A stretch of DNA of 64,000 bases from Pantoea nemavictus (GCF_037479095.1 NZ_JBBGZW010000001.1:1-64000); one strand, 5' to 3'. Counted from the stretch's first letter, positions 1-8,812 are shown. Numbers and translations are program-made. Notes: a model not told the origin generated them from the sequence alone.

Positions 1-55
1 GGCTGAACTGAACCCCGGATCCTGGACTTATTATCCAGAATCCGGAGATTTAAAA

Positions 56-568
56 ATGAAGCATCCTTTTTCTGTCAGGCTTGCAGCCGTCACAGAGTAT
101 CTGTCCGGTAAATCCACTCTTGCCGAAACAGCGCTTCAGTTCAATGTTGGGCAAACACCGCTAAGACGCTGGGTACGTGCTCTCAAGCATCAGGGAGAGG
201 AAGGACTGGTCCCCCGGCGTCCGCGTATTTATCCTCCTGAATTCAGGTTAAGCGTTGTTCGTTATGTTCTTGATAATCGATGCAGCAGCGCGGATGCTGC
301 AGCACACTTTGGTATTCCTAATGAGACAGTGATCCAGAACTGGTTGCGTAAATACCGGGCGGGAGGCAGTGTGGCACTTACTCCATCCAGAACCGGCCCT
401 GCCATGATGAAAAAGAGTGCTCCTGACGACAAACCCCTTACCGAAATGACGCACAAAGAGCTGCTCAAAGAGCTTGAGTACCTGCGGGCAGAGAACGCTG
501 TTCTAAAAAAGTTGAAAGCCCTGAGAGAAGAAAAGGCGCTCGGGGCTCAGCAGAAAAAACAAAAATAG
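56..568 (+). CDS. IS3-family transposase OrfA (helix-turn-helix, leucine zipper)
   Basis: The protein has 170 residues. Its N-terminal half holds two helix-turn-helix units (about residues 1-50 and 60-110) of the type that recognises the element's inverted repeats. The C-terminus (about 138-165) is a leucine-zipper-like coiled coil carrying KELEYLRAENAVLKKL, as in OrfA proteins that multimerise. The frame ends with TAG at 566-568, overlapping the GTG that opens OrfB. An A6 run at 554-559 just before the stop is a likely -1 slippage site, which would make the OrfAB fusion transposase. Alone, OrfA usually acts as a DNA-binding regulator of transposition. Confidence 0.9.
   Translation: MKHPFSVRLAAVTEYLSGKSTLAETALQFNVGQTPLRRWVRALKHQGEEGLVPRRPRIYPPEFRLSVVRYVLDNRCSSADAAAHFGIPNETVIQNWLRKYRAGGSVALTPSRTGPAMMKKSAPDDKPLTEMTHKELLKELEYLRAENAVLKKLKALREEKALGAQQKKQK
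554..568 (+). promoter_or_regulatory. probable -1 programmed frameshift site between orfA and orfB
   Basis: In the orfA frame the codons read CAG AAA AAA CAA AAA TAG. Six A residues at 554-559 allow tandem tRNA slippage by one base. The -1 frame has no stop between here and the orfB start at 568. The arrangement matches other IS150-type elements; the efficiency and any stimulatory structure cannot be judged by eye. Confidence 0.6.
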
Positions 569-1404
569 TGTGCTCATTACTGCCTGAACATAGGCTTGCC
601 AGCCTGCTACGGGCTATCGGTCTGCCCCGCAGCTCGTACTACTACCATGTCTCAAAAGACGCTACTGAAACCGACCGGTATGCCGCTGTCATACCGGTGA
701 TGACTGCACTTCACAGAAAGCATTCCGCCCGTTACGGCTATCGGCGTATGACGATAATGCTCAGACGAGAAGGCTTCACGCTGAATCACAAAACGGTACG
801 AAAACTCATGAAGCAACATGGGCTGACATGCCAGATTCGCCGCAGAAAATACCGCTCGTGGATGAATGATGGCAACAAATCTTCAGCCAATCTGCTTTCC
901 CGCCACTTTGAGGCAGAAAGAAGTGGTATGAAATGGTGTACTGATGTCACTGAGTTCAGGGCTGGAGGGGAAACGCTGTATCTTTCGGTCGTTCAGGATC
1001 TGTTCAACAGGGAAATAGTGGCCTGGGAAATGTCGACAAGGCCAGCCCTTAGTCTGACGTGTAAAATGCTGGAGAAAGCGTTGAAAACAGGCCTCCAGAA
1101 AGAGGGGATAATGCTGCACAGCGACCAGGGTTGGCAGTATCGAACGCCGATGTGGCGTTCCATGCTGGCAGAAGGTCAGGTATTGCAGAGCATGTCTCGC
1201 AAAGGCAACTGTCTGGATAATGCAGTGATGGAAAACTTCTTCAGCCACCTTAAAGTGGAAATGTACCATCGTAAAAAGTATGAGTCTGGTAATGCACTGA
1301 AGCGGGATATAGACAGGTATATCCGGTATTACAACTGTGAACGCATTAATCTTAGGATGGGAATGAGCCCGGCAGAATACCGGGCAATGAAAGAAAACCA
1401 GTAA
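568..1404 (+). CDS. IS3-family transposase OrfB (DDE integrase catalytic domain)
   Basis: The protein has 278 residues. An HTH_21-type region (about 45-95) precedes the rve/DDE integrase core. The likely catalytic acids are the Asp in WCTDVTEF, the Asp in LHSDQGWQY and the Glu in NAVMENFFSHLK, with the downstream basic residues normal for the family. OrfB is probably made mainly as the C-terminal part of an OrfAB frameshift product. The GTG at 568 that would open it alone has little Shine-Dalgarno sequence. The frame is intact, so transposition activity is plausible. Confidence 0.9.
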   Translation: MCSLLPEHRLASLLRAIGLPRSSYYYHVSKDATETDRYAAVIPVMTALHRKHSARYGYRRMTIMLRREGFTLNHKTVRKLMKQHGLTCQIRRRKYRSWMNDGNKSSANLLSRHFEAERSGMKWCTDVTEFRAGGETLYLSVVQDLFNREIVAWEMSTRPALSLTCKMLEKALKTGLQKEGIMLHSDQGWQYRTPMWRSMLAEGQVLQSMSRKGNCLDNAVMENFFSHLKVEMYHRKKYESGNALKRDIDRYIRYYNCERINLRMGMSPAEYRAMKENQ

Positions 1405-1433
1405 AAGGTGTCCAGGTTTTGGGGTTCAGTTCA

Positions 1434-1693
1434 TGGCCACGCCCTCTTCACTCCCGGGCCCTGCGCCAGCCCATCCCGCCGCTACGCGGTGCCTTCACTC
1501 AATCGCGATTCCTGACGGACCGGCGGCGATTCGCTCCTGCTCAGCGCCGCCTCTCGCCGCATCCCTGCGGCTCGCCCTGGAATCCCTCACTCGCTCAGCG
1601 GGTTGGGATGTCGCCTCAACCCCCACGCTGCAGCATCAAGGCGTTTTTCTAAATCACCATCGCTATCAACGCCTGTAGATACCGTCTTGCCAG
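1434..1693. other. 260 bp without a recognisable gene, between the two transposase loci
   Basis: This is a GC-rich stretch with short inverted motifs such as CCGCTACGCGG. Short frames exist in several phases, but none has a credible start signal or recognisable product. It may include the 3' non-coding end of the IS110-type element or the remnant of older inserted DNA. I cannot place the boundary. Confidence 0.4.
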
Positions 1694-1706
1694 TTACCTG
1701 GCAAGA
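1683..1706 (-). terminator. strong hairpin over the stop codon of the IS110 transposase
   Basis: GTCTTGCCAG and CTGGCAAGAC form a 10-bp stem with a TTAC loop, and the transposase stop codon lies in the loop. There is no long T run after it on the minus strand. It may therefore be a transcript-end or protection hairpin, or a subterminal recognition structure, rather than a classical terminator. Confidence 0.45.
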
Positions 1707-2656
1707 CATATTTTGGTATCGAACGGACGGCCTGATTTCAGCACACCATAAGCCAGCTGGAGCAGCTTCTTCATCGCCGCGCATACCACGACTTTTCCCG
1801 TTTTCCTGCCCGCATCCAGACGGTTCTTCAGCGAGATGACCGCCGGATTCCACTTCATTGCCACTATCGCTGGCATGTACAACGCCTTACGCATCGCGCT
1901 GTTCCCCATCTTCGATAACCGGCTTTTGCCTTTCCACTCGCCGGACTCCTGCCGCATCGGGTTCAGACCCACCCACGCCACAAGCGCCTTGCTGCTTCTG
2001 AACCTCGACATATCGCCCATATACGCCAGCATCGTGCTGCTCAGCACGCCCGCGATACCCGGGATAGATTCAAGCAGCTCTTTGTTCTTTTTAAGGTCCG
2101 GGTCATTATTGATATGGTCGTTTATTGCCCGCTTTGTTTCGTCTATCTGCGCATCCAGCGCCGCAATGACCACGCGGATTGAGGGCTGCACTACCGCATC
2201 CGATATCTCCAGACGGTTCTCTTCCATCTGCCGCATTTCCTGAAGGTTCGTCAGGCGCTTCACCAGCGCTTTCAGCCTGCGCTCATTGAGTGGTGCCGGC
2301 TGCCACAGCGAGGGGCCGTGCATTTTGCAGTAGCGCGCTATCATGCGCGCGTCGTCCTTATCCGTCTTATTACGGTTCAGTTCGGCCTGGCCAAAGCGCT
2401 TAATGCGCGCCGGATTTTCCACGCTGACGTCATAGCCCTCATCGTGCAGGAAGGTGGCCAGCGGCTCGCTGTACGCGCCGGTGGCCTCCATGCAGATATG
2501 GCAGCAGCCGAACGGCCCCAGCCATTTCTTCAGGGCGCTGAAGCCTTTAGGCGTGTTGGGGAAGACTTTGGTTTTGTAAGACGTCTCGCCTTTCCAGACG
2601 GCCACATCAAACTTTTTCGAAGCAATATCAATACCGACGGGCATACGTGTTTGCAT
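1694..2656 (-). CDS. IS110-family transposase (DEDD N-domain plus Transposase_20)
   Basis: The protein has 320 residues. The N-terminal RuvC-like DEDD domain begins with GIDIASKKFDVAV and continues with CMEATGAYSEPLA and TDKDDARMIA, giving the acidic residues of the family. The C-terminal half has the PGIAGVLSS and WVGLNPMRQESG motifs and then SRLSKMGNSAMRKALY, which contains the conserved serine expected to be catalytic in IS110 recombinases. A good ribosome site, AAGGAG, lies eight bases before the ATG. The gene looks intact. IS110 enzymes leave no classical inverted repeats, so the element's ends are not visible here. Confidence 0.9.
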   Translation of the reverse strand: MQTRMPVGIDIASKKFDVAVWKGETSYKTKVFPNTPKGFSALKKWLGPFGCCHICMEATGAYSEPLATFLHDEGYDVSVENPARIKRFGQAELNRNKTDKDDARMIARYCKMHGPSLWQPAPLNERRLKALVKRLTNLQEMRQMEENRLEISDAVVQPSIRVVIAALDAQIDETKRAINDHINNDPDLKKNKELLESIPGIAGVLSSTMLAYMGDMSRFRSSKALVAWVGLNPMRQESGEWKGKSRLSKMGNSAMRKALYMPAIVAMKWNPAVISLKNRLDAGRKTGKVVVCAAMKKLLQLAYGVLKSGRPFDTKICLAR

Positions 2657-2935
2657 AGATTCTCCTTAACAGCATCAGGGAAACCGCCATGACCATCCTT
2701 ATGGATGCGTGCTCGAAGCACAGGATACCGTCCGGTCTTGAAGGCGGGAGTTAAGTTGCCGGGGATGAATCTACTAAGCAGGCTTTGTGCCCAGGGGTCG
2801 CCCCCATCTCACCAGCAACTTCCCGATGATCAGTCGGGGATCATAGCACCCGGAGGAGAATGATCGAGATATAAGGGTCGCCATTCATGGCGACCAGGTA
2901 ACCCCCGCGGAGCCAGTGCGCTGCTTAACTGACGA
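2657..2935 (-). other. structured non-coding region upstream of the IS110 transposase; candidate bridge-RNA locus
   Basis: About 280 bp upstream of the transposase start carry no coding frame but several local inverted repeats. One is GGTCGCC/GGCGACC with a six-base loop near 2877-2896. Another is a CCCCGACTGATCATCGGGG type fold near 2830-2848. In IS110-group elements the region before the gene is known to make the bridge RNA that pairs with donor and target DNA. That this stretch does so is inference from position and structure; exact RNA ends and guide loops cannot be assigned without aligning the element's junctions. Confidence 0.4.
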
Positions 2936-3014
2936 GCATTACGTCATAAATGGCGCCCCTACGTATTAAGTTGGTTTTTATTTTTTTAGCGAACCGCACA
3001 GTGTTTTTTTCTAA

Positions 3015-3121
3015 CTGTTTCGAGCGGAAGCAAGGCGGCAAGTGAGGACATCCCTGGGAACATACATAAGTATGTGACCAGGGTGGACGAGCGCAGCCAA
3101 CGCAGCAGCCGCTTGAAACAG
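3015..3121. repeat. 107-bp palindromic repeat / MITE-like element
   Basis: The outer ends CTGTTTCGAGCGG (3015-3027) and CCGCTTGAAACAG (3109-3121) are 13-bp inverted repeats with one mismatch. The centre holds a second nested palindrome, CCCTGG-CATAC-GTATG-CCAGGG, at about 3052-3083. It carries no plausible gene. The nested symmetry and small size fit a non-autonomous mobile or dispersed intergenic repeat. I have the impression of similar sequence in other enterobacterial intergenic regions, but this is memory, not a search. Confidence 0.55.
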
Positions 3122-3125
3122 GACG

Positions 3126-3217
3126 AAAAAAAGCCCGCAACAGAGTGCGGGCAACTAATACTGGAAGCAATGTGAGCAATGTCGTGCTCTTCTTCGGTAG
3201 AGCCACCGTCGAAGCGC
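3126..3217 (-). ncRNA. ryhB: RyhB-type small regulatory RNA
   Basis: On the minus strand the 33 nt at 3156-3188 (running from AGCACGACATTG to CAGTATTA) match, as I remember it, the conserved target-pairing core of E. coli RyhB. A 5' stem-loop precedes it (CTTCG and CGGT pairing with ACCG and AAG, 3195-3213). It ends in a terminator, GCCCGCA/TGCGGGC, followed by seven T (3126-3152). Predicted length is about 92 nt, against 90 in E. coli. RyhB acts with Hfq to lower translation and stability of mRNAs for iron-using proteins when iron is scarce. The promoter and Fur box just upstream support the call. Its location beside sapA and mobile DNA differs from the E. coli locus. Confidence 0.92.
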
Positions 3218-3223
3218 AGAAGA

Positions 3224-3252
3224 ATAATAATCATTCTTATTATCATCTGTAA
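3224..3252 (-). promoter_or_regulatory. ryhB promoter overlapped by a Fur box
   Basis: On the minus strand TTACAG (3247-3252) and TATTAT (3224-3229) are separated by 17 bp, and the -10 ends six bases before the predicted RNA start at 3217. The 19 bases at 3226-3244 match the Fur consensus GATAATGATAATCATTATC at 15 positions. Fur bound here with Fe2+ would cover the promoter, giving transcription only under iron limitation, as for E. coli ryhB. Confidence 0.8.
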
Positions 3253-3345
3253 AGCCCTAATTGAGAATTTTTCTCATTTCCACACTAACAATGTGATTAC
3301 CCCATCGCCACTTTGACGAAAAACACAGCAGAAGTGTCGCGAATT

Positions 3346-3374
3346 TGGGGAGTACGAGACCTTTGCGATACACT
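3346..3374 (+). promoter_or_regulatory. possible sap operon promoter
   Basis: A TTGGGG-like -35 is followed after about 18 bp by TACACT (3369-3374), some 30 nt before the sapA start. It is the only reasonable sigma-70 candidate close to the gene, and the -35 is poor. Confidence 0.3.
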
Positions 3375-3404
3375 CTCGCTATTGCCTCAGAATCGTTGAG
3401 TTCT

Positions 3405-5027
3405 ATGCCAAAATTATTCCCTTCTCTGCTGCTTGGTCTCAGCATGATGAGTGCGTCAGCGTGGGCCGCGCCAACCGATAACATCCGCAACAGCGGTTTT
3501 GTCTATTGTGTTAACGGCACGGTCAATACCTTTAATCCTCAAATGGTGAGTAGCGGCTTAGTGGTTGATACGCTGGCGGCGCAGCTCTATGACCGCCTGC
3601 TCGACGTGGATCCTTACACCTATCGGCTGATTCCTGACCTCGCCCAGAGCTGGGAAGTGCGCGATAACGGCGCCACCTACCGTTTTCACCTGCGCAAAGA
3701 TGTCGCCTTCCAGCACACCAACTGGTTTAAACCGACGCGCAAAATGAACGCCGATGATGTGGTGTTCAGCTTTGCGCGCATGTTCGACCGCAAGCATCCG
3801 TGGCATAACGTTAACGGTGGTAGCTATCCTTATTTTGACAGCCTGCAGTTCGCCGATTCGGTGCAGAGCGTCAAGAAGCTCGACAGCGATACGGTTGAGA
3901 TTCGCCTCAACAGCCCGGACGCCTCCTTCCTCTGGCATATCGCCACGCATTACGCGCCGATTCTGTCACAGGAATACGCCAACAATCTCAGCGCTAAGGG
4001 CCAGCAGGAGCAGCTGGATCGTGAACCGGTCGGCACCGGCCCGTTCCAGCTGAGTGAATACCGCACCGGACAATATCTGCGGCTGGCGCGTAACCCGCAG
4101 TACTGGAAAGGCGTTCCGCGCCTGCAGCAGGTGGTGATTGATCTCGGCGTCGGCGGTACCGGACGTTTATCCAAACTGCTGACCGGCGAATGCGATGTGC
4201 TGGCCTATCCTGCCGCCAGCCAGCTGAGCATCTTGCGCGATGACCCGCGTCTGCGCATGACGCTGCGCCCCGGCATGAACATCGCCTATCTGGCGTTTAA
4301 TACGCGCAAGCCGCCGCTCGATCGCCCGGAAGTGCGTCACGCGCTGGCGCTGGCGATCAATAACGAACGCCTGATGGAGTCGATCTATTACGGTACCGCA
4401 GAGACCGCCGCCTCGATTTTGCCGCGTGCCTCCTGGGCTTACGACAGCGATGCGCGCGTCACCGAATACAACCCGGCTAAAGCGCGTGAAGCACTGAAAG
4501 CGCTCGGTCTGGAGAATCTGCATTTGCGCCTGGTGGTGCCCTCATCGTCGCAGTCATGGAATCCCAGCCCGCTAAAAACCGCTGAACTGTTACAAGCCGA
4601 TTTGGCTCAGGTTGGCGTGCGCGTGACTATTGCACCGGTTGAAGGCCGCTTTCAGGAAGCGCAATTAATGGAGATGAATCACGATCTCACCCTAACCGGC
4701 TGGGCCACGGACAGTAACGATCCCGACAGTTTTTTCCGGCCCCTGTTGAGCTGCGCAGCCATCCGTTCACAGACCAACTATGCGCACTGGTGCTCGCCAG
4801 CTTTTGATGAATCCCTACAACATGCGCTGTTGTCGCAGCAGCTGTCGGCGCGCATTGATAGCTACGATAAAGCGCAGCAGATTTTAGCGCAGGAGCTACC
4901 GGTATTACCGCTGGCCTCTTCGCTGCGTTTGCAGGCCTATCGCCATGATATTAAAGGCTTAGTGCTGAGCCCGTTTGGTAACGCCTCATTTGCTGGCGTC
5001 TACCGCGATGAGAGCAGCGAGGAGTAA
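3405..5027 (+). CDS. sapA: SapA, periplasmic peptide-binding protein of the Sap transporter
   Basis: The protein has 540 residues and is an SBP_bac_5 (DppA/OppA family) solute-binding protein. Residues 1-21 are a signal peptide ending ASAWA, followed by a mature part that tracks E. coli SapA closely (for example [31 protein letters not shown] and [17 protein letters not shown]). I chose the ATG at 3405 because it opens the signal peptide; the frame is open 20 codons further upstream but without a signal-like sequence. The Shine-Dalgarno is weak. Sap proteins are linked to antimicrobial-peptide resistance and also, in E. coli, to putrescine export. It is the first gene of sapABCDF. Confidence 0.95.
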   Translation: MPKLFPSLLLGLSMMSASAWAAPTDNIRNSGFVYCVNGTVNTFNPQMVSSGLVVDTLAAQLYDRLLDVDPYTYRLIPDLAQSWEVRDNGATYRFHLRKDVAFQHTNWFKPTRKMNADDVVFSFARMFDRKHPWHNVNGGSYPYFDSLQFADSVQSVKKLDSDTVEIRLNSPDASFLWHIATHYAPILSQEYANNLSAKGQQEQLDREPVGTGPFQLSEYRTGQYLRLARNPQYWKGVPRLQQVVIDLGVGGTGRLSKLLTGECDVLAYPAASQLSILRDDPRLRMTLRPGMNIAYLAFNTRKPPLDRPEVRHALALAINNERLMESIYYGTAETAASILPRASWAYDSDARVTEYNPAKAREALKALGLENLHLRLVVPSSSQSWNPSPLKTAELLQADLAQVGVRVTIAPVEGRFQEAQLMEMNHDLTLTGWATDSNDPDSFFRPLLSCAAIRSQTNYAHWCSPAFDESLQHALLSQQLSARIDSYDKAQQILAQELPVLPLASSLRLQAYRHDIKGLVLSPFGNASFAGVYRDESSEE

Positions 5028-5029
5028 GC

Positions 5030-5995
5030 ATGATCATCTATATTTTGCGTCGTCTGGTGCTGCTGCTGATCACCTTGTTTTTGCTGTCGCTGGTGAGCTT
5101 TAGCCTGAGCTACTTCACGCCGAACGCGCCGCTGGAAGGTGCTTCGCTGTTTGATGCCTGGTGGTTCTGGTTTAAAGGCCTGCTGCAGTTTGATTTTGGC
5201 GTCTCTAGCACTAACGGCCAATCGATCGATATCCAGCTGCGCGAAGTGTTTCCCGCCACGCTGGAGCTGTGCGTGCTGGCATTTATGCTGGCGCTGCTGG
5301 TCGGCATTCCGCTGGGGATCTGCGCCGGTGTAATGCGTAAAAAATGGCAGGATAAAGCCATCAGTGCGCTGGCGCTGCTGGGGTTCTCAATGCCAGTGTT
5401 CTGGCTGGCTCTGCTCTTCACCCTGTTCTTCTCATTAACGCTCGGCTGGCTGCCGGTTTCCGGGCGTTTCGATCTGCTCTATCCAGTGCAAAATGTTACC
5501 GGTTTCGCCTTGATTGATGCCTGGCTGAGCCATTCGCCGTGGCGCCACGAAATGATGGTGAGCGCCTTAACGCACATGATTTTGCCAGTGGTGGTGCTGG
5601 CGGTTGCGCCTACCACCGAAATGATCCGTTTACTGCGCAGCAGCACCAGCGAAGTGATGGACAAAAATTACGTTAAAGCCGCCGCCACGCGCGGATTATC
5701 GCGTCTCACCGTGATTCGTCGGCACGTGCTGCACAATGCGCTGCCGCCGGTGATTCCGCGTCTTGGCCTGCAGTTCTCTACCATGCTGACGTTAGCGATG
5801 ATCACCGAAGTGGTGTTCAACTGGCCAGGCATTGGCCGCTGGCTGATCAATGCCATTCGCCAGCAGGATTACGCGGCAATCTCCGCCGGCGTAATGGTGG
5901 TTGGTGGGCTGGTTATTCTGGTTAGCGTGTTATCGGATATTCTCGGTGCGGCGCTTAATCCGCTGAAACATAAGGAATGGTATGCCCTTAGATAA
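5030..5995 (+). CDS. sapB: SapB, inner-membrane permease of the Sap transporter
   Basis: The protein has 321 residues with about six membrane segments. It is a BPD_transp_1 (DppB-like) permease, with the N-terminal [18 protein letters not shown] anchor and the EAA-loop region [25 protein letters not shown] at about 220-245. It pairs with SapC to form the channel. The start is two bases after the sapA stop, and its ribosome site GAGGAG lies inside the end of sapA. The 3' end overlaps sapC by 14 bases, so the genes are co-transcribed and probably translationally coupled. Confidence 0.95.
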   Translation: MIIYILRRLVLLLITLFLLSLVSFSLSYFTPNAPLEGASLFDAWWFWFKGLLQFDFGVSSTNGQSIDIQLREVFPATLELCVLAFMLALLVGIPLGICAGVMRKKWQDKAISALALLGFSMPVFWLALLFTLFFSLTLGWLPVSGRFDLLYPVQNVTGFALIDAWLSHSPWRHEMMVSALTHMILPVVVLAVAPTTEMIRLLRSSTSEVMDKNYVKAAATRGLSRLTVIRRHVLHNALPPVIPRLGLQFSTMLTLAMITEVVFNWPGIGRWLINAIRQQDYAAISAGVMVVGGLVILVSVLSDILGAALNPLKHKEWYALR

Positions 5996-6872
5996 TGTCT
6001 ACGACGAGAAGCGGCTGCCCAGCACGCTGCGTCGCAGCTGGCAGCGCCTGTACCGCGACACCAGCGGCATGGTCGGTTTGTACGGCTTTGGCATCCTGCT
6101 GTTCCTGTGCCTGTTCGGGGGATTACTGGCGCCGTATGGTATCGATCAGCAATTCCTCGGTTATCAGTTGCTGCCGCCGTCGTGGTCGCGCTATGGCGAC
6201 GTCTCCTTCTTCCTCGGTACTGACGATCTCGGGCGTGATGTCTTAAGCCGCCTGTTGAGCGGCGTGGCGCCTACCGTCGGTTCCGCGATGGTGGTGACGC
6301 TGCTGGCGGCGGTCTGCGCGCTAGTGCTGGGCGTATTTGCCGGGATCACCCACGGCGTACGTTCAGCGGTGATGAATCACGTGCTGGATACGCTGCTGTC
6401 AATTCCTTCGCTATTGCTGGCGATTATCGTGGTGGCGTTTCTTGGTCCACGGCTGGAACACGCGATGCTGGCGGTGTTTCTGGCGCTGATCCCACGTTTG
6501 GTGCGCGAGATCTATACTGCTGTGCATGATGAGATGGAAAAAGAGTATGTGGTGGCATTGCGCCTCGATGGCGCGCGCAACCTGAATATTTTATGGAACG
6601 CGGTGCTGCCCAACGTGCTGCCGCTGCTGGTGAGTGAGTTTACCCGCTCGCTGTCAATGGCGATTCTGGATATCGCCGCGCTCGGTTTCCTCGATCTTGG
6701 TGCGCAGCTGCCCTCACCCGAATGGGGAGCGATGCTGGGTGACGCGCTGGAGTTGATCTACGTCGCGCCCTGGACGGTGATGCTGCCGGGCGTGGCGCTG
6801 ATGGTCAGCGTATTGATCGTTAACCTGCTGGGCGACGGTATCCGTCGCGCGGTAGAAGCGGGAGTTGAATAA
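5982..6872 (+). CDS. sapC: SapC, inner-membrane permease of the Sap transporter
   Basis: The protein has 296 residues and is a DppC-like permease with an N-terminal OppC_N segment and a BPD_transp_1 core. Conserved stretches include [34 protein letters not shown] and [20 protein letters not shown], as in E. coli SapC. The start lies inside sapB, with AAGGA eight bases before it. The stop TAA shares its last base with the sapD ATG. The gene is intact and of normal length. Confidence 0.95.
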   Translation: MPLDNVYDEKRLPSTLRRSWQRLYRDTSGMVGLYGFGILLFLCLFGGLLAPYGIDQQFLGYQLLPPSWSRYGDVSFFLGTDDLGRDVLSRLLSGVAPTVGSAMVVTLLAAVCALVLGVFAGITHGVRSAVMNHVLDTLLSIPSLLLAIIVVAFLGPRLEHAMLAVFLALIPRLVREIYTAVHDEMEKEYVVALRLDGARNLNILWNAVLPNVLPLLVSEFTRSLSMAILDIAALGFLDLGAQLPSPEWGAMLGDALELIYVAPWTVMLPGVALMVSVLIVNLLGDGIRRAVEAGVE

Positions 6873-7867
6873 TGCCGCTACTGGATATCCGTAATCTGAC
6901 CATTGAATTTATGACCGCAGACGGTCCGGTCAAAGCGGTCGATCGTATCAATTTAACGCTCACTGAAGGGGAAGTGCGTGGGCTGGTAGGTGAATCGGGA
7001 TCGGGCAAGAGCCTGATCGCTAAAGCTATCTGTGGCGTCACCAAAGATAACTGGCGCGTCACCGCCGATCGCATGGTGTTTGACGACATCGATCTCCTGC
7101 GCCTGTCGCCGCGAGAAAGGCGACGTATTGTCGGCCATAACGTATCGATGATTTTCCAGGAGCCGCAGTCCTGTCTCGATCCTTCGGAAAGTATTGGCCG
7201 CCAACTTATGCAGGCGATTCCGCGCTGGACCCACAAAGGCCGCTGGTATCAGCGTTTGTGGTTTTGGCGTAAAGTGCGCGCCATTGAGCTGTTGCACCGC
7301 GTCGGCATTAAAGATCACAAAGACATCATGCGCAGTTTTCCGTATGAATTGACCGACGGCGAATGCCAGAAAGTGATGATCGCAATCGCGCTGGCCAATC
7401 AGCCTCGCTTGCTGATTGCCGATGAACCGACCAATGCGATGGAGCCAACGACGCAGGCGCAGATTTTCCGCCTGCTGAGCCGCCTGAATCAAAACAACAA
7501 CACCACGATATTGCTGATCAGCCATGACCTGCGCACCATGAGCCAATGGGCCGACCGCATTAACGTAATGTATTGCGGACAGACGGTTGAAACCGCCCAG
7601 AGCGAAGATTTAATGGATACGCCACATCATCCTTATACCCAGGCGTTGATCCGTGCGATGCCGGATTTTGGCAGCGCGCTGCCGCATAAAAGCCGGCTGA
7701 ATACGCTCTCAGGTGCTATTCCGTCGCTGGAACATCTTCCGATTGGCTGCCGCCTTGGCCCGCGCTGCCCCTATGCGCAGCGCAAATGCATCGAAACACC
7801 GCGCCTGACCGGCAACAAAGCGCATCTGTTCGCCTGTCACTTCCCGTTGAATATGGAGAGCCAGTAG
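6872..7867 (+). CDS. sapD: SapD, ATP-binding subunit of the Sap transporter
   Basis: The protein has 331 residues and is an ABC ATPase of the oligopeptide family with the C-terminal oligo_HPY extension. The Walker A is GESGSGKS at about residue 36. The signature stretch reads LTDGECQKV in place of the canonical LSGGQ, as is usual for SapD. The Walker B is [11 protein letters not shown]. In E. coli SapD also supports TrkGH/TrkH potassium uptake by ATP binding; that role is family knowledge. It is coupled to sapC by a one-base overlap and followed two bases later by sapF. Confidence 0.95.
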   Translation: MPLLDIRNLTIEFMTADGPVKAVDRINLTLTEGEVRGLVGESGSGKSLIAKAICGVTKDNWRVTADRMVFDDIDLLRLSPRERRRIVGHNVSMIFQEPQSCLDPSESIGRQLMQAIPRWTHKGRWYQRLWFWRKVRAIELLHRVGIKDHKDIMRSFPYELTDGECQKVMIAIALANQPRLLIADEPTNAMEPTTQAQIFRLLSRLNQNNNTTILLISHDLRTMSQWADRINVMYCGQTVETAQSEDLMDTPHHPYTQALIRAMPDFGSALPHKSRLNTLSGAIPSLEHLPIGCRLGPRCPYAQRKCIETPRLTGNKAHLFACHFPLNMESQ

Positions 7868-7869
7868 CG

Positions 7870-8673
7870 ATGGAAACCTTGCTGGAAGTGCGCAATCTGA
7901 GCAAAACCTATCGCTATCGCACCGGTTTATTCCGTCGTCAGCACGTCGAAGCGGTGAAAGGCGTGAGTTTTACCCTACGCGAGAAGCAGACGCTGGCGGT
8001 GATTGGTGAAAATGGCTCCGGAAAATCGACGCTGGCGAAAATGCTGAGCGGCATGGTGGAACCCACCGCAGGGGACATGCTGATTGACGATCATCCTTTG
8101 GAGTACGGTGACTACGGTTACCGCAGCCAGCGCATCCGCATGATTTTTCAGGATCCCTCAACGTCGCTCAACCCGCGCCAGCGCATCAGTCAGATTCTTG
8201 ATTTCCCGCTGCGCCTGAATACCGAACTGGATGATGAAGCGCGAGAAAAACGCATCATCGCCACGCTGCGTCAGGTGGGCTTGCTGCGCGATCACGCCGG
8301 TTACTATCCGCATATGCTGGCGCCCGGACAGAAGCAGCGTCTGGCGCTGGCGCGAGCACTGATTTTACAGCCGAAAGTGATCGTTGCCGATGAGGCGCTC
8401 GCCTCGCTGGATATGACCATGCGTTCACAGCTGGTGAACCTGATGCTGGAACTGCAGGAGAAGCATGGCATCGCCTATATTTATGTGACGCAGCATCTCG
8501 GCATGATGAAGCACATCAGCGATCAGGTGCTGGTGATGCATCAGGGCGAAGTGGTTGAACGCGGCGGTACCGCCGATGTACTGGCCTCGCCGCTGCACGA
8601 TTTGACCAAACGTCTGATCACCAGCCATTTTGGCGAAGCTTTAACCGCAGAAGCCTGGCGACGCGAACGCTGA
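7870..8673 (+). CDS. sapF: SapF, ATP-binding subunit of the Sap transporter
   Basis: The protein has 267 residues. I chose the ATG at 7870, two bases after sapD, because the METLLEVRNLSKTYRYR start matches the family; the upstream open codons lie inside sapD. The Walker A is GENGSGKS. The signature region reads LAPGQKQRLALARAL rather than LSGGQ, and the Walker B is KVIVADEALASLD. It is the second ATPase of the Sap transporter and the last gene of the operon. The non-canonical signature is a known trait of SapF and not a sign of decay. Confidence 0.95.
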   Translation: METLLEVRNLSKTYRYRTGLFRRQHVEAVKGVSFTLREKQTLAVIGENGSGKSTLAKMLSGMVEPTAGDMLIDDHPLEYGDYGYRSQRIRMIFQDPSTSLNPRQRISQILDFPLRLNTELDDEAREKRIIATLRQVGLLRDHAGYYPHMLAPGQKQRLALARALILQPKVIVADEALASLDMTMRSQLVNLMLELQEKHGIAYIYVTQHLGMMKHISDQVLVMHQGEVVERGGTADVLASPLHDLTKRLITSHFGEALTAEAWRRER

Positions 8674-8706
8674 TGGCGCAGGTTACCGCGGAAAACGCGG
8701 TGCGAT

Positions 8707-8735
8707 TTACCGCATTTATAGAGACGTGCTAGACT
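8707..8735 (+). promoter_or_regulatory. fabI promoter with an inverted repeat over the -10
   Basis: TTACCG (8707-8712) and TAGACT (8730-8735) are spaced by 17 bp, and TGC before the -10 makes it an extended type. ACGTGC (8724-8729) and GCACGT (8738-8743) form a perfect inverted repeat flanking the -10, a possible operator for an unidentified regulator. Confidence 0.5.
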
Positions 8736-8812
8736 TCGCACGTGATTAACGTCGGTCGCCTATTTTTTAATCATCGCGACCGCCAACAACAATGACCAAA
8801 AGGATTACAGCT

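Larger units (their letters stand above)
4..1433 (+). mobile_element. IS3-family (IS150-like) insertion sequence, apparently complete
   Basis: The two ends are imperfect inverted repeats. The left end starts TGAACTGAACCCC at base 4, and the right end closes with the complement, ending at 1433; the match continues after a short mismatch into CCTGGAC. Between them lie two overlapping frames, orfA and orfB, in the -1 arrangement typical of IS3. Length is about 1430 bp. Bases 1-3 are GGC, and GGC recurs at 1435-1437, one base beyond the expected end, so a 3-bp target duplication is possible but not clean. The element is probably competent, since neither frame is broken. The IS150 subgroup is inferred from the orfB motifs, not from a database match. 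Confidence 0.88.

Noticed and set aside
3345..3404. Extending sapA upstream to the first in-frame start at 3345
   Set aside because: The extra 20 residues are not similar to SapA and would precede the signal peptide, making it internal.
7870..8673. SapF as a decayed ATPase because its signature is not LSGGQ
   Set aside because: The altered signature is the normal form of SapF in related bacteria; Walker A and B are intact.
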